Positions 48,025 to 57,122 of a DNA stretch of 64,000 nucleotides are shown in pieces. Source of the stretch: Halorarius litoreus (GTDB lineage Archaea; Halobacteriota; Halobacteria; Halobacteriales; Haloarculaceae). Below the pieces are notes generated by a model. The model searched no databases. It saw only the letters and a list, made by a program, of their open reading frames with translations, and was not told the origin of the DNA. The DNA is taken from NCBI RefSeq assembly GCF_024362405.1, contig NZ_CP101454.1, positions 1,426,001 through 1,490,000 of the forward strand. Reading direction: 5' to 3'. Each line of letters opens with the position of its first letter. Position 1 is the stretch's first letter. A program made the translations under genes and the position numbers.

Positions 48025-49299
48025 ATGGACTCCATCTCGATGCAGTTGGACGACCCGGAGGCCGCCGCCGAGGAGGGCCACCGGAAGATCGCGTGGGCGC
48101 GCGAACACATGCCCATCCTGACCGCGCTCGAGGAGGACTTCGTCGACGAGCAGCCGCTCGACGGGCAGACCGTCGGCATGGCGATGCACGTCGAGGCGAA
48201 GACCGCGGCCCTCACCGAACTGCTCGCGGACGCCGGAGCCGAAGTCGCCATCACCGGCTGTAACCCGCTGTCGACGCACGACGACGTGAGCGCCGCGCTC
48301 GACACCCACGAGAACATCGTCTCGTACGCCAAACGCGGCGTCGACGACGACGAGTACTACGCGGCCATCGAGGCCGTCATCGCACACGACCCGACCATCA
48401 CCGTCGACGACGGGATGGACATGGTCGCGGCCATCCACGAGTCGTACCCCGAACTCATCGACTCCATCCTGGGTGGGTGTGAGGAGACGACGACGGGCGT
48501 CCACCGCCTGCGTGCGATGGACGCCGACGGCGAACTCAACTACCCGGTGTTCGCGGTGAACGACACGCCGATGAAGCGGCTGTTCGACAACGTCCATGGA
48601 ACCGGCGAGTCCTCGCTCGCGAACATCGCGATGACGACGAACCTCTCCTATGCAGGCAAGACGGTCGTCGTCGCGGGCTACGGCGACTGTGGCCGCGGCG
48701 TCGCGAAGAAGGCGAGCGGGCAGAACGCGCACGTCATCGTCACCGAGGTCGAGCCCCGTCGCGCGCTCGAGGCGCACATGGAGGGCTACGAGGTGACGAC
48801 GATGCAGGACGCCGCCAGCAAGGGCGACGTGTTCATCACGACGACGGGCAACCGCGACGTCATCACCCGCGAGCACTTCGAGGCGATGCAGGACGGCGTC
48901 CTCCTCGCCAACGCCGGCCACTTCGACGTCGAGGTCAACCTCGACCAGCTCTCCGACCTGGCCGTCGCCGAGCGTGACGCCCGCGAGGGTGTCCGCGAGT
49001 ACGAACTCGAAGATGGCCGACGACTGAACGTGCTCGCCGAGGGGCGGCTCGTCAACCTCGCCTCACCCGTGGCGCTCGGCCACCCGGTCGAGGTCATGGA
49101 CCAGAGCTTCGGGATTCAGGCCGTCGCCGTCCGCGAAATCGTCGAGAACGGCGACCAGTACGAACCAGGCGTCCACGACGTGCCCGACCGTCTCGACAAG
49201 GAAGTCGCCGAGATCAAACTCGCCGCCGAAGGCGTCGAGTTCGACGAGCTCTCGGACGCACAGCGCGAGTACATGGGTTCGTGGGACCACGGGACGTAA
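48025..49299 (+). CDS. ahcY: adenosylhomocysteinase
   Basis: A 424-residue NAD-containing enzyme splitting S-adenosylhomocysteine into adenosine and homocysteine, relieving inhibition of methyltransferases. Marks: [65 protein letters not shown] loop [16 protein letters not shown], and [12 protein letters not shown]. The dinucleotide loop has D-C-G-R where most have D-V-G-K, as in archaeal forms. With mtaD and metYX nearby it belongs to the methionine/SAM cycle. Confidence 0.96.
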   Translation: MDSISMQLDDPEAAAEEGHRKIAWAREHMPILTALEEDFVDEQPLDGQTVGMAMHVEAKTAALTELLADAGAEVAITGCNPLSTHDDVSAALDTHENIVSYAKRGVDDDEYYAAIEAVIAHDPTITVDDGMDMVAAIHESYPELIDSILGGCEETTTGVHRLRAMDADGELNYPVFAVNDTPMKRLFDNVHGTGESSLANIAMTTNLSYAGKTVVVAGYGDCGRGVAKKASGQNAHVIVTEVEPRRALEAHMEGYEVTTMQDAASKGDVFITTTGNRDVITREHFEAMQDGVLLANAGHFDVEVNLDQLSDLAVAERDAREGVREYELEDGRRLNVLAEGRLVNLASPVALGHPVEVMDQSFGIQAVAVREIVENGDQYEPGVHDVPDRLDKEVAEIKLAAEGVEFDELSDAQREYMGSWDHGT

Positions 49300-49324
49300 G
49301 CGACCGAACGCCGCTGTCCACCGG

Positions 49325-50407
49325 TCAGGTCCCGTCGACCGATTCCGGCGGGCCGAACGGTCCGAGCATCCCGTAGTCGACGCGGAGCGCCTCGATCATC
49401 GTCTCCGCGTGGCTCTCCATGAACACGTCTGCGCCCTGGAGGCGGTCCTCCCACGTCTCGAGCGTCGCGCTCGCAGCCTCCTCGGTCAGGGCGTTCAGGT
49501 AGGCGTCGAACAGCTCCCACGGGTTGTTACTCCCGACCTCCTGCGCGACCGCCTGGAAGTCCACCGACTCGATTGCCGCCGCCGAGTTTGCGCGGAGGTC
49601 GGTGACGAACTCGAGTTGGGTCTCGACATCTTCACGGGTTCCGGGCTCGCCGAGGTGGCCGGCGACGAGCGTGTCGAAGTCGTAGCGAAGCGCCTCCTCG
49701 TGTGCCTCGACGTAGCCGTGGATGTTCTGAGAGACGGCGAGCGCCTTGAACGGAATCCACCCGGGGAAGATGACATCCACCAGCATCAGCACCGCGTGGT
49801 CGGGCGCGTAGATGAACAGGTTGTCCGGGGTGTGGTTCGGGCCGCGGTAGTCGAGGTCGAGTTGCTGCCCGCCGATTCCGAGGTTGTAGCTCCCGACGAA
49901 CGTCGTCGTCGGTGCCGGTCTCTGGGGGTCGTCGAACTGCGACAGCAGCCGGTCGGTCTCCTCGTGGGCGACGATTTCGACCTCGTCACCGAAGAGGCTC
50001 GCGCCGCCGATGTGGTCGGCGTGGTAGTGGCTGTAGACGAGGTGGGTGATCGGCTGGTCGGTCACCTCGGCGACGGCCGGGAAGATGCTCGCGACGAGAC
50101 TCGGGGGCGCATCCACGACGACGACGCCCTCGTCGGTCACGAGGAACATTATCTGGTACAGCCCGTCGCTGAGGAAGTACAGCCCGTCGCCGAGTTCGCG
50201 GAGGTCGTACTGCTGCTGTCGAGTCGAGTCGGCGGCGTCTCCGGCCGCCCCGGTCGTCGGGAGGCCTGCGACGCTCCCGACGCTGGCGAGGCCGAGCAGG
50301 GCAGCCGACCCCGCAAGCCACTCACGCCGGTTCAGGGCGAACCGCGGTTGCTCGTCGGGCGAGTCGGGTGAGGAAGCGATCGAATCGGATGGGGCAGGTG
50401 TAGCCAT
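49325..50407 (-). CDS. exported MBL-fold metallohydrolase
   Basis: A 360-residue protein with a twin-arginine-type N terminus (NRREWLAGSAALLGLASVGSVAG, residues 27-49) and a beta-lactamase-fold core: HYHADH (H127, H129, D131, H132), NHTPDNLF, VDVIFPG and AGHLGEPG supply the other metal ligands. It likely acts outside the cell. No lipobox cysteine is seen, so it is either cleaved or anchored by its signal segment. Substrate unknown; glyoxalase-II- or lactonase-like activity is possible. ATG 50407 preferred over a GTG three codons upstream. Confidence 0.85.
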   Translation of the reverse strand: MATPAPSDSIASSPDSPDEQPRFALNRREWLAGSAALLGLASVGSVAGLPTTGAAGDAADSTRQQQYDLRELGDGLYFLSDGLYQIMFLVTDEGVVVVDAPPSLVASIFPAVAEVTDQPITHLVYSHYHADHIGGASLFGDEVEIVAHEETDRLLSQFDDPQRPAPTTTFVGSYNLGIGGQQLDLDYRGPNHTPDNLFIYAPDHAVLMLVDVIFPGWIPFKALAVSQNIHGYVEAHEEALRYDFDTLVAGHLGEPGTREDVETQLEFVTDLRANSAAAIESVDFQAVAQEVGSNNPWELFDAYLNALTEEAASATLETWEDRLQGADVFMESHAETMIEALRVDYGMLGPFGPPESVDGT

Positions 50408-50600
50408 TGCAATCACGGGCCGCGTCGACGGCGACCCTCGGGTCTACTCCTGTACGCACCCACGCCGCTTTGTTATACACTCGCACGGCTGTCGAGGTGG
50501 GCTCTTGCTGTCGATTACGGCCAGAAACCCCCGATTACTCGCGTCGACGAGATGGTGGCGAGGCGGCCCGATGAGGCCGGAAAGGTCGGACTGTGCGCCG

Positions 50601-51296
50601 TTAGGGCGCAGCACACGACTCGACGCTGACCTGTCCGGCTCGCACGAGCAGTGCCACGCCGCCGAGCCAGCCACTCAGCCGAATCACGTCCACGACCTGC
50701 TCTGAGGGGGCTTTCCAGCCCCAGCCGGTCGGCTCGCGGTGGCTCTCGACGACGGCGACCTCGTAGACGGTGCCGTTGCGGTCCACGTACGTCCGCTCGG
50801 GGAGGTACTCGCGGTCGTCGAGCGGGACCGTCCTCGTCGCCGTGCCGTTGTCGAGTGCCGACCGGACGACGCCGTGGGTCTCGGAGTAGTTCACGGCCAG
50901 CAGCCGTCGTAACCGCTCTCGGTCGACCGGTTCGAGGTCGACGACGAGCGACCCGTTCTCGACGCGCTCGACCGTTCGGTAGTGTCGATTGTCCGAGAGC
51001 GTGAGGTAGTCGTGGCCGTACAGCGGTGGCTCCGCCTCGCTGTCGACGCGCACCGGTCCCTCGTCGGCCACGTACGTCGAGAACACACAGAGCCGGGTCG
51101 TGCTCCGTTCACAGTCCTTGTAATCGAGGCCAGCGGCTGTCCGTCCCCACTCGTCGTCGGGCACGAGGTCGGTCTGCTCGGCCTCGTAGGTCACGGTGTA
51201 GTCGTACGACACCTCGTTCGGATACGCCCACGCCCCGTTCGCGAGGAGGACGAGCCCGGCGAGAACGAGGAGGGCGGCGTAGTTCTCCCGGTCCAT
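50601..51296 (-). CDS. membrane-anchored extracytoplasmic protein
   Basis: A 231-residue protein with an N-terminal hydrophobic segment (6-24), a long beta-rich soluble region (VSYDYTVTYEAEQTDLVPDDEWG ... VVVESHREPTGW) carrying several N-x-S/T sequons, and a second hydrophobic stretch near the C terminus (SGWLGGVALLVRAG). So it probably faces the outside, anchored at both ends. No known family. ATG at 51296 removes a poor extension. Confidence 0.7.
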   Translation of the reverse strand: MDRENYAALLVLAGLVLLANGAWAYPNEVSYDYTVTYEAEQTDLVPDDEWGRTAAGLDYKDCERSTTRLCVFSTYVADEGPVRVDSEAEPPLYGHDYLTLSDNRHYRTVERVENGSLVVDLEPVDRERLRRLLAVNYSETHGVVRSALDNGTATRTVPLDDREYLPERTYVDRNGTVYEVAVVESHREPTGWGWKAPSEQVVDVIRLSGWLGGVALLVRAGQVSVESCAAP

Positions 51297-51400
51297 AGCC
51301 GCGGTAGAACACGCGCTCGACAAGTGTTTCCCAGCCGACAGGCTCCACTTCCACCTCGCTCTCGCCGGGTTTACGTCCCCCGACATCCGAGAACGAACGA

Positions 51401-51922
51401 ATGGTCAACGCGAACTCGAAGGGTGACCGCCGCGAACGCGAACTCGTCAACCTGCTCGACGAGCGCGGCTTCGCGGTGATGCGTGCCCCCGCCTCCGGCT
51501 CCTCGACGGATCGCGAACTCCCGGACGTCCTGGCCGGGGACGGCGAGGTGTTCTACGCCATCGAGGCGAAGTCCTCCTCTGGCCGACCCATCTACCTCAC
51601 CGGCGAGGAGGTGGAGGCGCTCGTCTACTTCTCGCGGAACTTCGGCGCGAAACCCCGTATCGCAGCGCGGTTCGACCGCGAGGACTGGTACTTCTTCCAC
51701 CCCGCCGACCTGTACGTCACGGACGGCGGCAACTACCGTGTCAAGAAGGAGACGGCGCTCGCGGAGGGCGAGGACTTGGCCGAACTCACCGGCGAGTCGA
51801 AGAAGGTCACGCTCGACGAGATACAGGTCGACGAGGGGCCGTCACGGGAGACGCTGGACGTACTGAACGCCGTGAAGAACGGTGACATCTCGGTCGAGGA
51901 CGCCGCGGCGATGCTCGACTAA
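51401..51922 (+). CDS. hjc: archaeal Holliday junction resolvase Hjc
   Basis: A 173-residue structure-specific nuclease that cuts four-way junctions. Catalytic residues E12, D42, E55 and K57 ([31 protein letters not shown]) match the archaeal Hjc active site. Known Hjc proteins are about 120-140 residues; this one has an extra acidic C-terminal tail of about 50 residues ([19 protein letters not shown] ... AAAMLD) resembling a small helical peptide-binding module. It overlaps the convergent SWIM gene by four bases. Confidence 0.94.
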   Translation: MVNANSKGDRRERELVNLLDERGFAVMRAPASGSSTDRELPDVLAGDGEVFYAIEAKSSSGRPIYLTGEEVEALVYFSRNFGAKPRIAARFDREDWYFFHPADLYVTDGGNYRVKKETALAEGEDLAELTGESKKVTLDEIQVDEGPSRETLDVLNAVKNGDISVEDAAAMLD

Positions 51923-52554
51923 ACGACGAACTGCTCTTCTGTGGGTTCGAGCCGCGAGTGCGGGAAGGCGTACCGTTTCAGGTCCGCGAACGACTCGAAC
52001 CGCCGTGAGAACGGGTAGACGACCACGACGACGGGGTCGTCGCTCGGGTAGCCCTCGTTCGTCTCGTAGTCGGCGATGGTGGTGTCCGTTCCCTCGACGA
52101 CCCACTCGTCGGCCGGGTCGTCGGTCGACTCCACGACGACCACGCGGTCGCCGGTCTCGCGGTCGCGAGCGATGTCACCGGCGACGAACCGGCAGTCGTC
52201 ACAGAGGTCGGGGCCGTCCTCGGGGACGAACCGGTCGTGCCCGCAGGCAGCACACTGTCCCTCGCGTTTGCCGGGCGGGGGGACCTCGTGGCGGGTGATC
52301 TCGATCGCCACTCTTCGAAGGTGTTTGCAGGTCTCGCCCCGTATCGAGGCGTCGGGACACGAACAGCGGTGCTCGGGGAGGTTCACGACGTAGCGGTCAC
52401 CGGCATCGACGGCGTAGCGGCCGCGACCGAGCGGCGTGACGGCCATCGACTCCGTCCACGCGCGGGCCGACCGGTCGTCGAGTCGCCGGATGTCGGGCGC
52501 GAGTGGGCGTTTCTTCCGTGGTGGTGACGCGGGTGTGTGTTCGAGGTGCGTCAT
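51919..52554 (-). CDS. SWIM zinc-finger protein
   Basis: A 211-residue protein. Residues about 50-82 ([30 protein letters not shown]) are a SWIM C-x-C-x(n)-C-x-H finger, followed by a zinc ribbon CAACGH...LCDDC (about 100-119) and a C-terminal domain of about 70 residues. SWIM domains bind DNA or proteins and appear with recombination factors; proximity to hjc may be meaningful. It overlaps the hjc stop by four bases. Confidence 0.85.
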   Translation of the reverse strand: MTHLEHTPASPPRKKRPLAPDIRRLDDRSARAWTESMAVTPLGRGRYAVDAGDRYVVNLPEHRCSCPDASIRGETCKHLRRVAIEITRHEVPPPGKREGQCAACGHDRFVPEDGPDLCDDCRFVAGDIARDRETGDRVVVVESTDDPADEWVVEGTDTTIADYETNEGYPSDDPVVVVVYPFSRRFESFADLKRYAFPHSRLEPTEEQFVV

Positions 52555-52699
52555 GGCTGTCGACGGGCATGGCCCGTCGTTACTCGATGTAGGGGCCGTG
52601 CGAACCTAAGGGGTTCGACGGTTCAGCCCGTTTCACGCGGGTTCACGCCGTCGGACGGCCTTCGAAGGGCTTTTGCGGGGGCCCGCCGGACCGCCATCC

Positions 52700-52900
52700 A
52701 TGCAACTGGAGCGGGAGACGCTCGTCGAGATCGGCGTCTCCGTGGTCGCCGTCGTGCTGTTCGTCCTCGCCGTCGCCTACGTCGGCGCGACGTACGGCGG
52801 AAACGACTTGAGCAACCAGGGGGCGACGCTGCTCGTCGGTGCCGTCGTCGGGTTCGTCCTTCTAATGACGGCCGTCGGTATCGCGCTCGAACGACGTTAG
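52700..52900 (+). CDS. 66-residue two-helix membrane protein
   Basis: A small protein with two hydrophobic segments (10-30 and 42-60), MQLERETLVEIGVSVV at its start and a basic C-terminal ALERR. It resembles small conserved haloarchaeal membrane proteins. It overlaps the end of the convergent priL gene by four bases. Function unknown. Confidence 0.75.
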   Translation: MQLERETLVEIGVSVVAVVLFVLAVAYVGATYGGNDLSNQGATLLVGAVVGFVLLMTAVGIALERR

Positions 52901-53925
52901 TCGTCCGCGGGCACGTCGTCGGCCAGTCGCTTCTCGTAGTAGGCGAGCGGATGCCCGATTTCTTCGCAGAGGTCGTCCGGGTCGTGACAGTCGCCGTTCG
53001 CCTGCATCGTCGCACACGACGGCGGGGCGAACTGTGCGCCGTCGCCCGCGAGCCGTTCGTACTGATAGCGGAGCTGGTCGGCCGCATCGAGGTCACGGAC
53101 CCCGAGCAACGCCGCCAGTTGCTCGAACGGCGCGCCCGTGGAGGCGACGAAGGAGAGCAGCGCGAACCGCCCTGTCTCGCCCAGTTCGCCCTCGCGGCCC
53201 TGCTCGGCGAGCGTCTGCATACAGGGAGGGAACGCCGTCGGCGCGAACGTGTCCACGTCGCGGGTGCGCTCGACGGCCGACAGCGAGTCCCGCAGCGTCT
53301 CGACCTCGTCGGCGAGCGCTTCGGCGATTGGGTCGGGAACCGACAGCGGGAGGCCGTCGGCGACCCGTCGGCGGACCGCTTCACGGAGCAGGTCGTACAG
53401 CTCGCGTCGGGTGACGGTCACCTGGCCGTCGTGGAGCGCCCGGGTGGCGAGCCGCCAGTCGTCGCCGAGCGACGCCGCGAGCCGGAGATACGCCCCGACC
53501 GCCACGGAAAACCGCTCGTCGCCGGTGGGTTGGATGTCGCCCGCGAGGTCGAAGTCCGCGAGCATCGACTCCAGCGTGAGCGACCCCTCGCTCGAACTTT
53601 TCAACTGTGCGTCGGCCTCGAAGTCGTCGGTGAACCGCTCGTACGCGAGGGTGGCCTCCGCGCGGGCGTACTTCTCGACGGCGCCGCGAACGTCCAACAG
53701 CGACACGAGGACGCGCGCGACCGGGTACGAGAGCAGTTCTGCGCGGGTGCCCCACCGCGCTTCGGGGGCGACGGTGCCCGCGACGAGCGCGCGTTCGACC
53801 CGCTCGACGCCGCGGTCGACGGGCGCGCCCCCGTCGCGGACGACGGCGGCGAGGTCCACGTCCGCCGCCTCGACGGCCTCTCGCGAGACGCCGAGGAACG
53901 GGTAGCGGGCGTGGAGCGGTTGCAT
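52897..53925 (-). CDS. priL: DNA primase large subunit PriL
   Basis: A 342-residue Fe-S subunit of archaeal primase, partner of PriS in RNA primer synthesis. Four cysteines, C235 (FPPCMQ), C304, C313 and C320 (SCATMQANGDC...LC), coordinate the 4Fe-4S cluster, followed by the conserved GHPLAYYEKRL. The N-terminal half is the helical domain (LLSYPVARVLVSL). Length and spacing are normal. No priS is visible nearby. Confidence 0.95.
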   Translation of the reverse strand: MQPLHARYPFLGVSREAVEAADVDLAAVVRDGGAPVDRGVERVERALVAGTVAPEARWGTRAELLSYPVARVLVSLLDVRGAVEKYARAEATLAYERFTDDFEADAQLKSSSEGSLTLESMLADFDLAGDIQPTGDERFSVAVGAYLRLAASLGDDWRLATRALHDGQVTVTRRELYDLLREAVRRRVADGLPLSVPDPIAEALADEVETLRDSLSAVERTRDVDTFAPTAFPPCMQTLAEQGREGELGETGRFALLSFVASTGAPFEQLAALLGVRDLDAADQLRYQYERLAGDGAQFAPPSCATMQANGDCHDPDDLCEEIGHPLAYYEKRLADDVPADD

Positions 53926-54016
53926 GCTTCGGGGGTTACGGGGGCCGGTGAATAAACGCGACGGTCGTCCTCGGTCGGGGCATCCGATTCATCACGCCCC
54001 GGGACGTACCGGACGT

Positions 54017-54679
54017 ATGAACACTCGACAGCGGTTCGGTCTCGCGACCGTCTTCGTCGTACTGGCCGCCGTGGTGAGCCTCCTCGCGGCACCCGACCTC
54101 CCCGCCGAGATCGTCACGAACTGGGACGCCGCGGGCGAGCCGAACGGCACGATGTCGAAGACGGCCGGCCTCTGGCTCGCCCCGGGGTTCTCGGCGGTGT
54201 TGCTGGTGCTGTTCGCCGCCATCCCCCGCATCGACCCGCTCCGCGAGAACATCGCGGCGTTCCGCCCCTACTACGACTGGTTCGTCGTGGTGTTCACCGG
54301 GTTCATGCTCCTCGTGCACGCCGGCGTCGTCGCGTTCAACCTCGGCTACGTGTTCGACTTCACGCTCCTCGTCCTCGTGGGCGTCGCGGCGATGTTCTAC
54401 TACATCGGCGTGCTCCTCTCGCACGCCGAGCGCAACTGGTTCGTCGGCATCCGCACGCCGTGGACGCTCAGCAGCGACGAGGTGTGGGACCGGACCCACG
54501 CGCTCGGCGGCCGGCTGTTCAAACTCACCGCGCTGCTGTCGCTCGTCGGCCTGCTGTTCGGCGAGTACGCCATCTACTTCCTGCTCGTGCCCGCGCTCCC
54601 GACGGCCGTCGTGACCGTCGCCTACTCCTACTATCTCTACGAGCGCGTCGAGCGCGGCACCGAGTCGCCCGGCGTCTGA
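54017..54679 (+). CDS. SdpI/DUF1648-type membrane protein
   Basis: A 220-residue protein with about six helices. The N-terminal AAPDLPAEIVTNWDAAGEPNG is the DUF1648 signature and the C-terminal region NWFVGIRTPWTLSSDEVWDRTHALGGRLF is the SdpI signature. In Bacillus SdpI confers immunity to a killing factor and relays a signal; here the role is unknown. Starts in a GT-ATG context and is convergent with the helicase gene. Confidence 0.9.
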   Translation: MNTRQRFGLATVFVVLAAVVSLLAAPDLPAEIVTNWDAAGEPNGTMSKTAGLWLAPGFSAVLLVLFAAIPRIDPLRENIAAFRPYYDWFVVVFTGFMLLVHAGVVAFNLGYVFDFTLLVLVGVAAMFYYIGVLLSHAERNWFVGIRTPWTLSSDEVWDRTHALGGRLFKLTALLSLVGLLFGEYAIYFLLVPALPTAVVTVAYSYYLYERVERGTESPGV

Positions 54680-54686
54680 GTCCGAC

Positions 54687-57062
54687 TCACTCGACGCGAA
54701 CCCGGCGCGTCTCGCTCACGGGCCGCAGCGGGAGGTCGCCGAACGCCACCTCGACGCGGAACTCCAGTTCGTCGGGCGCGCCGCCGAACACGCCGACGGG
54801 GAGCGTGGCCTCCCCGAGATATCGCGACTCGGTGCTCATCTCCACGCCGTTGACGGTGACGCGGATCTCGGCTTTCGACCCGCCGCCGTCGTTCGAGACG
54901 GTGACCTCGCACATCTCGTTCTCGCCGCGGGCGATGGACTCGGGGAACTCTCCCCACTCGATTTCGACGACCGGCAGGGACGTGGCGCTCTCGACGATGC
55001 GCTCGGCGAGCCCCTCGGAGAGCCCGGCGTCGACGAGCCCGGAGACGCCGGCGTCGACCACGTCCGCGGGCGTCGTCAGCCCCTCCTTCGCGAGCTTCTG
55101 TGCGCGGCCCTTCCCGACGCCGTCGATGGCGGTCAGCCCGACTGCCTCCGTCGAGATGCCGTTCTCGACGCGCGCCTCGACGCGCCGGGCGACGTTGGCT
55201 GCCCGTTCGCCAGCGAAGCGTTCGAGGAACGAGCGGAGCGCCGCCAGCAGTCGGAGGGCGTTCTGCCGGATGACCCACGCGTCGGACTGGAGTTCGCCCG
55301 GGGTGTTCCCCTGCATCGACGCGCGGAGGATGGCGAGCACCTTCCGGTTGCCCGGGTCGAGGTCGTCGCCCTCCCCTCCCAATACGGCGCGAACCGCGTC
55401 GCGCTCGTCGCGGCGGGCGCTCACGCTGTCGAACTCGGCGCTGTCGGCGATGCCGCGTAGGACGGCGGCCTCGTCGAGACCGCCGTCGGCGGCGCTCCCC
55501 GCCGCGCGGTCGGCCAGTCCCTTGAACTCCTCTGCGGTCTCGAGTCGCAGGTAGAACTTCGAGGCGAGTCGACCGAGCGGCGTCCCCTCGACGCCGAGGT
55601 CGGCGTCGGTCTCGACGAAGCCGCCCTCGACCAGGTGTGAGAGCGTCTCGCGGACGTGTTCGCGGAGCCGTCCCCCCGAGTGGTACTGGCTCGGCACGGA
55701 CTGGGCGCGGACGTAGTAGAACGTCGTCTCCAGCCAGTCCATCACGTCGTCCAGGTCGCGAATCGTCCCCAGGGCGATCTCGGCGTTGAGGTGCGCCGCG
55801 AGGTCGTCCGCCAGTCGCGACTCGATCTCCTTGCCCTCGCGGAGGAGCGTGCGGTACTTGTCGGCGTCGTTGCCGTCACAGACGACCCACGCGTACCCCT
55901 GGTCGTCGTAGCCCGGTCGCCCGGCGCGGCCGAGCATCTGGAGCACGTCGAGCGGGCTCATGTCCACCTCGCCCTCGAGGGGGTCGTGGAGCTTCGTGTC
56001 CCGGATGACGACACATCGCGCGGGGAGGTTCACGCCCCACGCGAGCGTCGACGTCGAGAAGAGGAGCTGAATCGAGCCCTCTTTGAACCAGTCTTCGACC
56101 TTGTTCTTGTCCTCGCGGGAGAGCCCGGCGTGGTGGAACGCGACGCCGTCGACCACCGACTGGCGAAGCGTGTCGTTCCGGAGGTCCTGGGCGGCGCTGT
56201 GGAGGTCGTAGTCGCCGCGGGCGCCGATGTCGATGTCGCGCTCGGCGATGACGTCGCGGGCCTTCTCGGCGGCCCGAACGGTGTCCTGTCGGGAGGCGAC
56301 GAACGTGAGCGCCTGCCCGCCGTCCTCGATGTGTGGCTGGGCGAGGTCGAGCGCCCGGTACAGCCGCCGGTACTTGTCGGCGAAGGAGTTCTCGCCGTGC
56401 GCGTACGTCTCGACGCCTGCGTGAAGCGGAACCGGCCGGTAGTCGTCGCCGAACTCGAAGGTGCAGTCGTCGGGCGCGTCGAGCCACGCGGCGACGTCCT
56501 CGACGTTCGGCATCGTCGCCGACAGCGCGACGATTCTGGGGTCACAGAGCCGGCGCAGTCGCGAAATCGTGACCTCGAGCACCGATCCCCGCTTGTCCGA
56601 ATCGAGCAGGTGGACCTCGTCGATGACACAGCAGTCCACGCTCTTGATGAACTGATAGCGATGGGAGTCGTGTTTGCGCGTCGCCGAATCGGCTTTCTCG
56701 GGGGTCATCACGAGGATGTCGGCGCGCTCGGCGCGCCGCGGGTTGAGGTCGCGCTCGCCGGTCACGACGTAGACGGAGTAGCCCATGTCCTCGAACCGCT
56801 CCCACTCGCGCTCCTTCTCGTTGGTGAGCGCGCGGAGGGGGGCCAGAAACAGCGCCGTCCCGTCGTTCGCGAGCGTCCGGCAGATGACGAGCTCGGCGAG
56901 CGCAGTCTTGCCGCTCGCGGTCGGCGCGCTCACGACGACGTTGCCGTCGCGCTCCAGAATGGCCGGCAGCGCCGCCGACTGCATCCGGTTGAACTCATCG
57001 AACGAGAACGCGTCGGCGAACTCCGGCACCACCTCACGGACGGCGTACTTCCCCGTTGCCAC
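54687..57062 (-). CDS. Ski2-like SF2 helicase with Sec63/Brr2-type C terminus
   Basis: A 791-residue ATP-dependent helicase. Walker A APTASGKT (46-53), box VIDEVH, SATMPN, then domain 2 with LPARCVVIRDTKL and LQMLGRAGRPGYDDQGYAW. Residues about 430-660 form a winged-helix and Sec63-like helical domain, then helix-hairpin-helix LTAIDGVGKGRAQKLAKEGL, then a C-terminal beta-sandwich of about 110 residues (VTVSNDGGGSKAEIRVTVNG). Related to archaeal Hel308 but with the extra Brr2/Sec63-type beta domain. GTG start. Probably handles stalled forks or RNA remodelling. Confidence 0.9.
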   Translation of the reverse strand: MATGKYAVREVVPEFADAFSFDEFNRMQSAALPAILERDGNVVVSAPTASGKTALAELVICRTLANDGTALFLAPLRALTNEKEREWERFEDMGYSVYVVTGERDLNPRRAERADILVMTPEKADSATRKHDSHRYQFIKSVDCCVIDEVHLLDSDKRGSVLEVTISRLRRLCDPRIVALSATMPNVEDVAAWLDAPDDCTFEFGDDYRPVPLHAGVETYAHGENSFADKYRRLYRALDLAQPHIEDGGQALTFVASRQDTVRAAEKARDVIAERDIDIGARGDYDLHSAAQDLRNDTLRQSVVDGVAFHHAGLSREDKNKVEDWFKEGSIQLLFSTSTLAWGVNLPARCVVIRDTKLHDPLEGEVDMSPLDVLQMLGRAGRPGYDDQGYAWVVCDGNDADKYRTLLREGKEIESRLADDLAAHLNAEIALGTIRDLDDVMDWLETTFYYVRAQSVPSQYHSGGRLREHVRETLSHLVEGGFVETDADLGVEGTPLGRLASKFYLRLETAEEFKGLADRAAGSAADGGLDEAAVLRGIADSAEFDSVSARRDERDAVRAVLGGEGDDLDPGNRKVLAILRASMQGNTPGELQSDAWVIRQNALRLLAALRSFLERFAGERAANVARRVEARVENGISTEAVGLTAIDGVGKGRAQKLAKEGLTTPADVVDAGVSGLVDAGLSEGLAERIVESATSLPVVEIEWGEFPESIARGENEMCEVTVSNDGGGSKAEIRVTVNGVEMSTESRYLGEATLPVGVFGGAPDELEFRVEVAFGDLPLRPVSETRRVRVE

Positions 57063-57122
57063 TACAGGAGTTCGAGTCCGCTTCCGCTAAAGGGATTGTC
57101 CTTCCGGCGCCTCGCCCACCGA

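Noticed and set aside
50444..50674. 76-codon minus-strand frame between the MBL hydrolase and the membrane protein
   Set aside because: Overlaps the end of the downstream gene, basic and Cys-rich composition, no promoter or motif.
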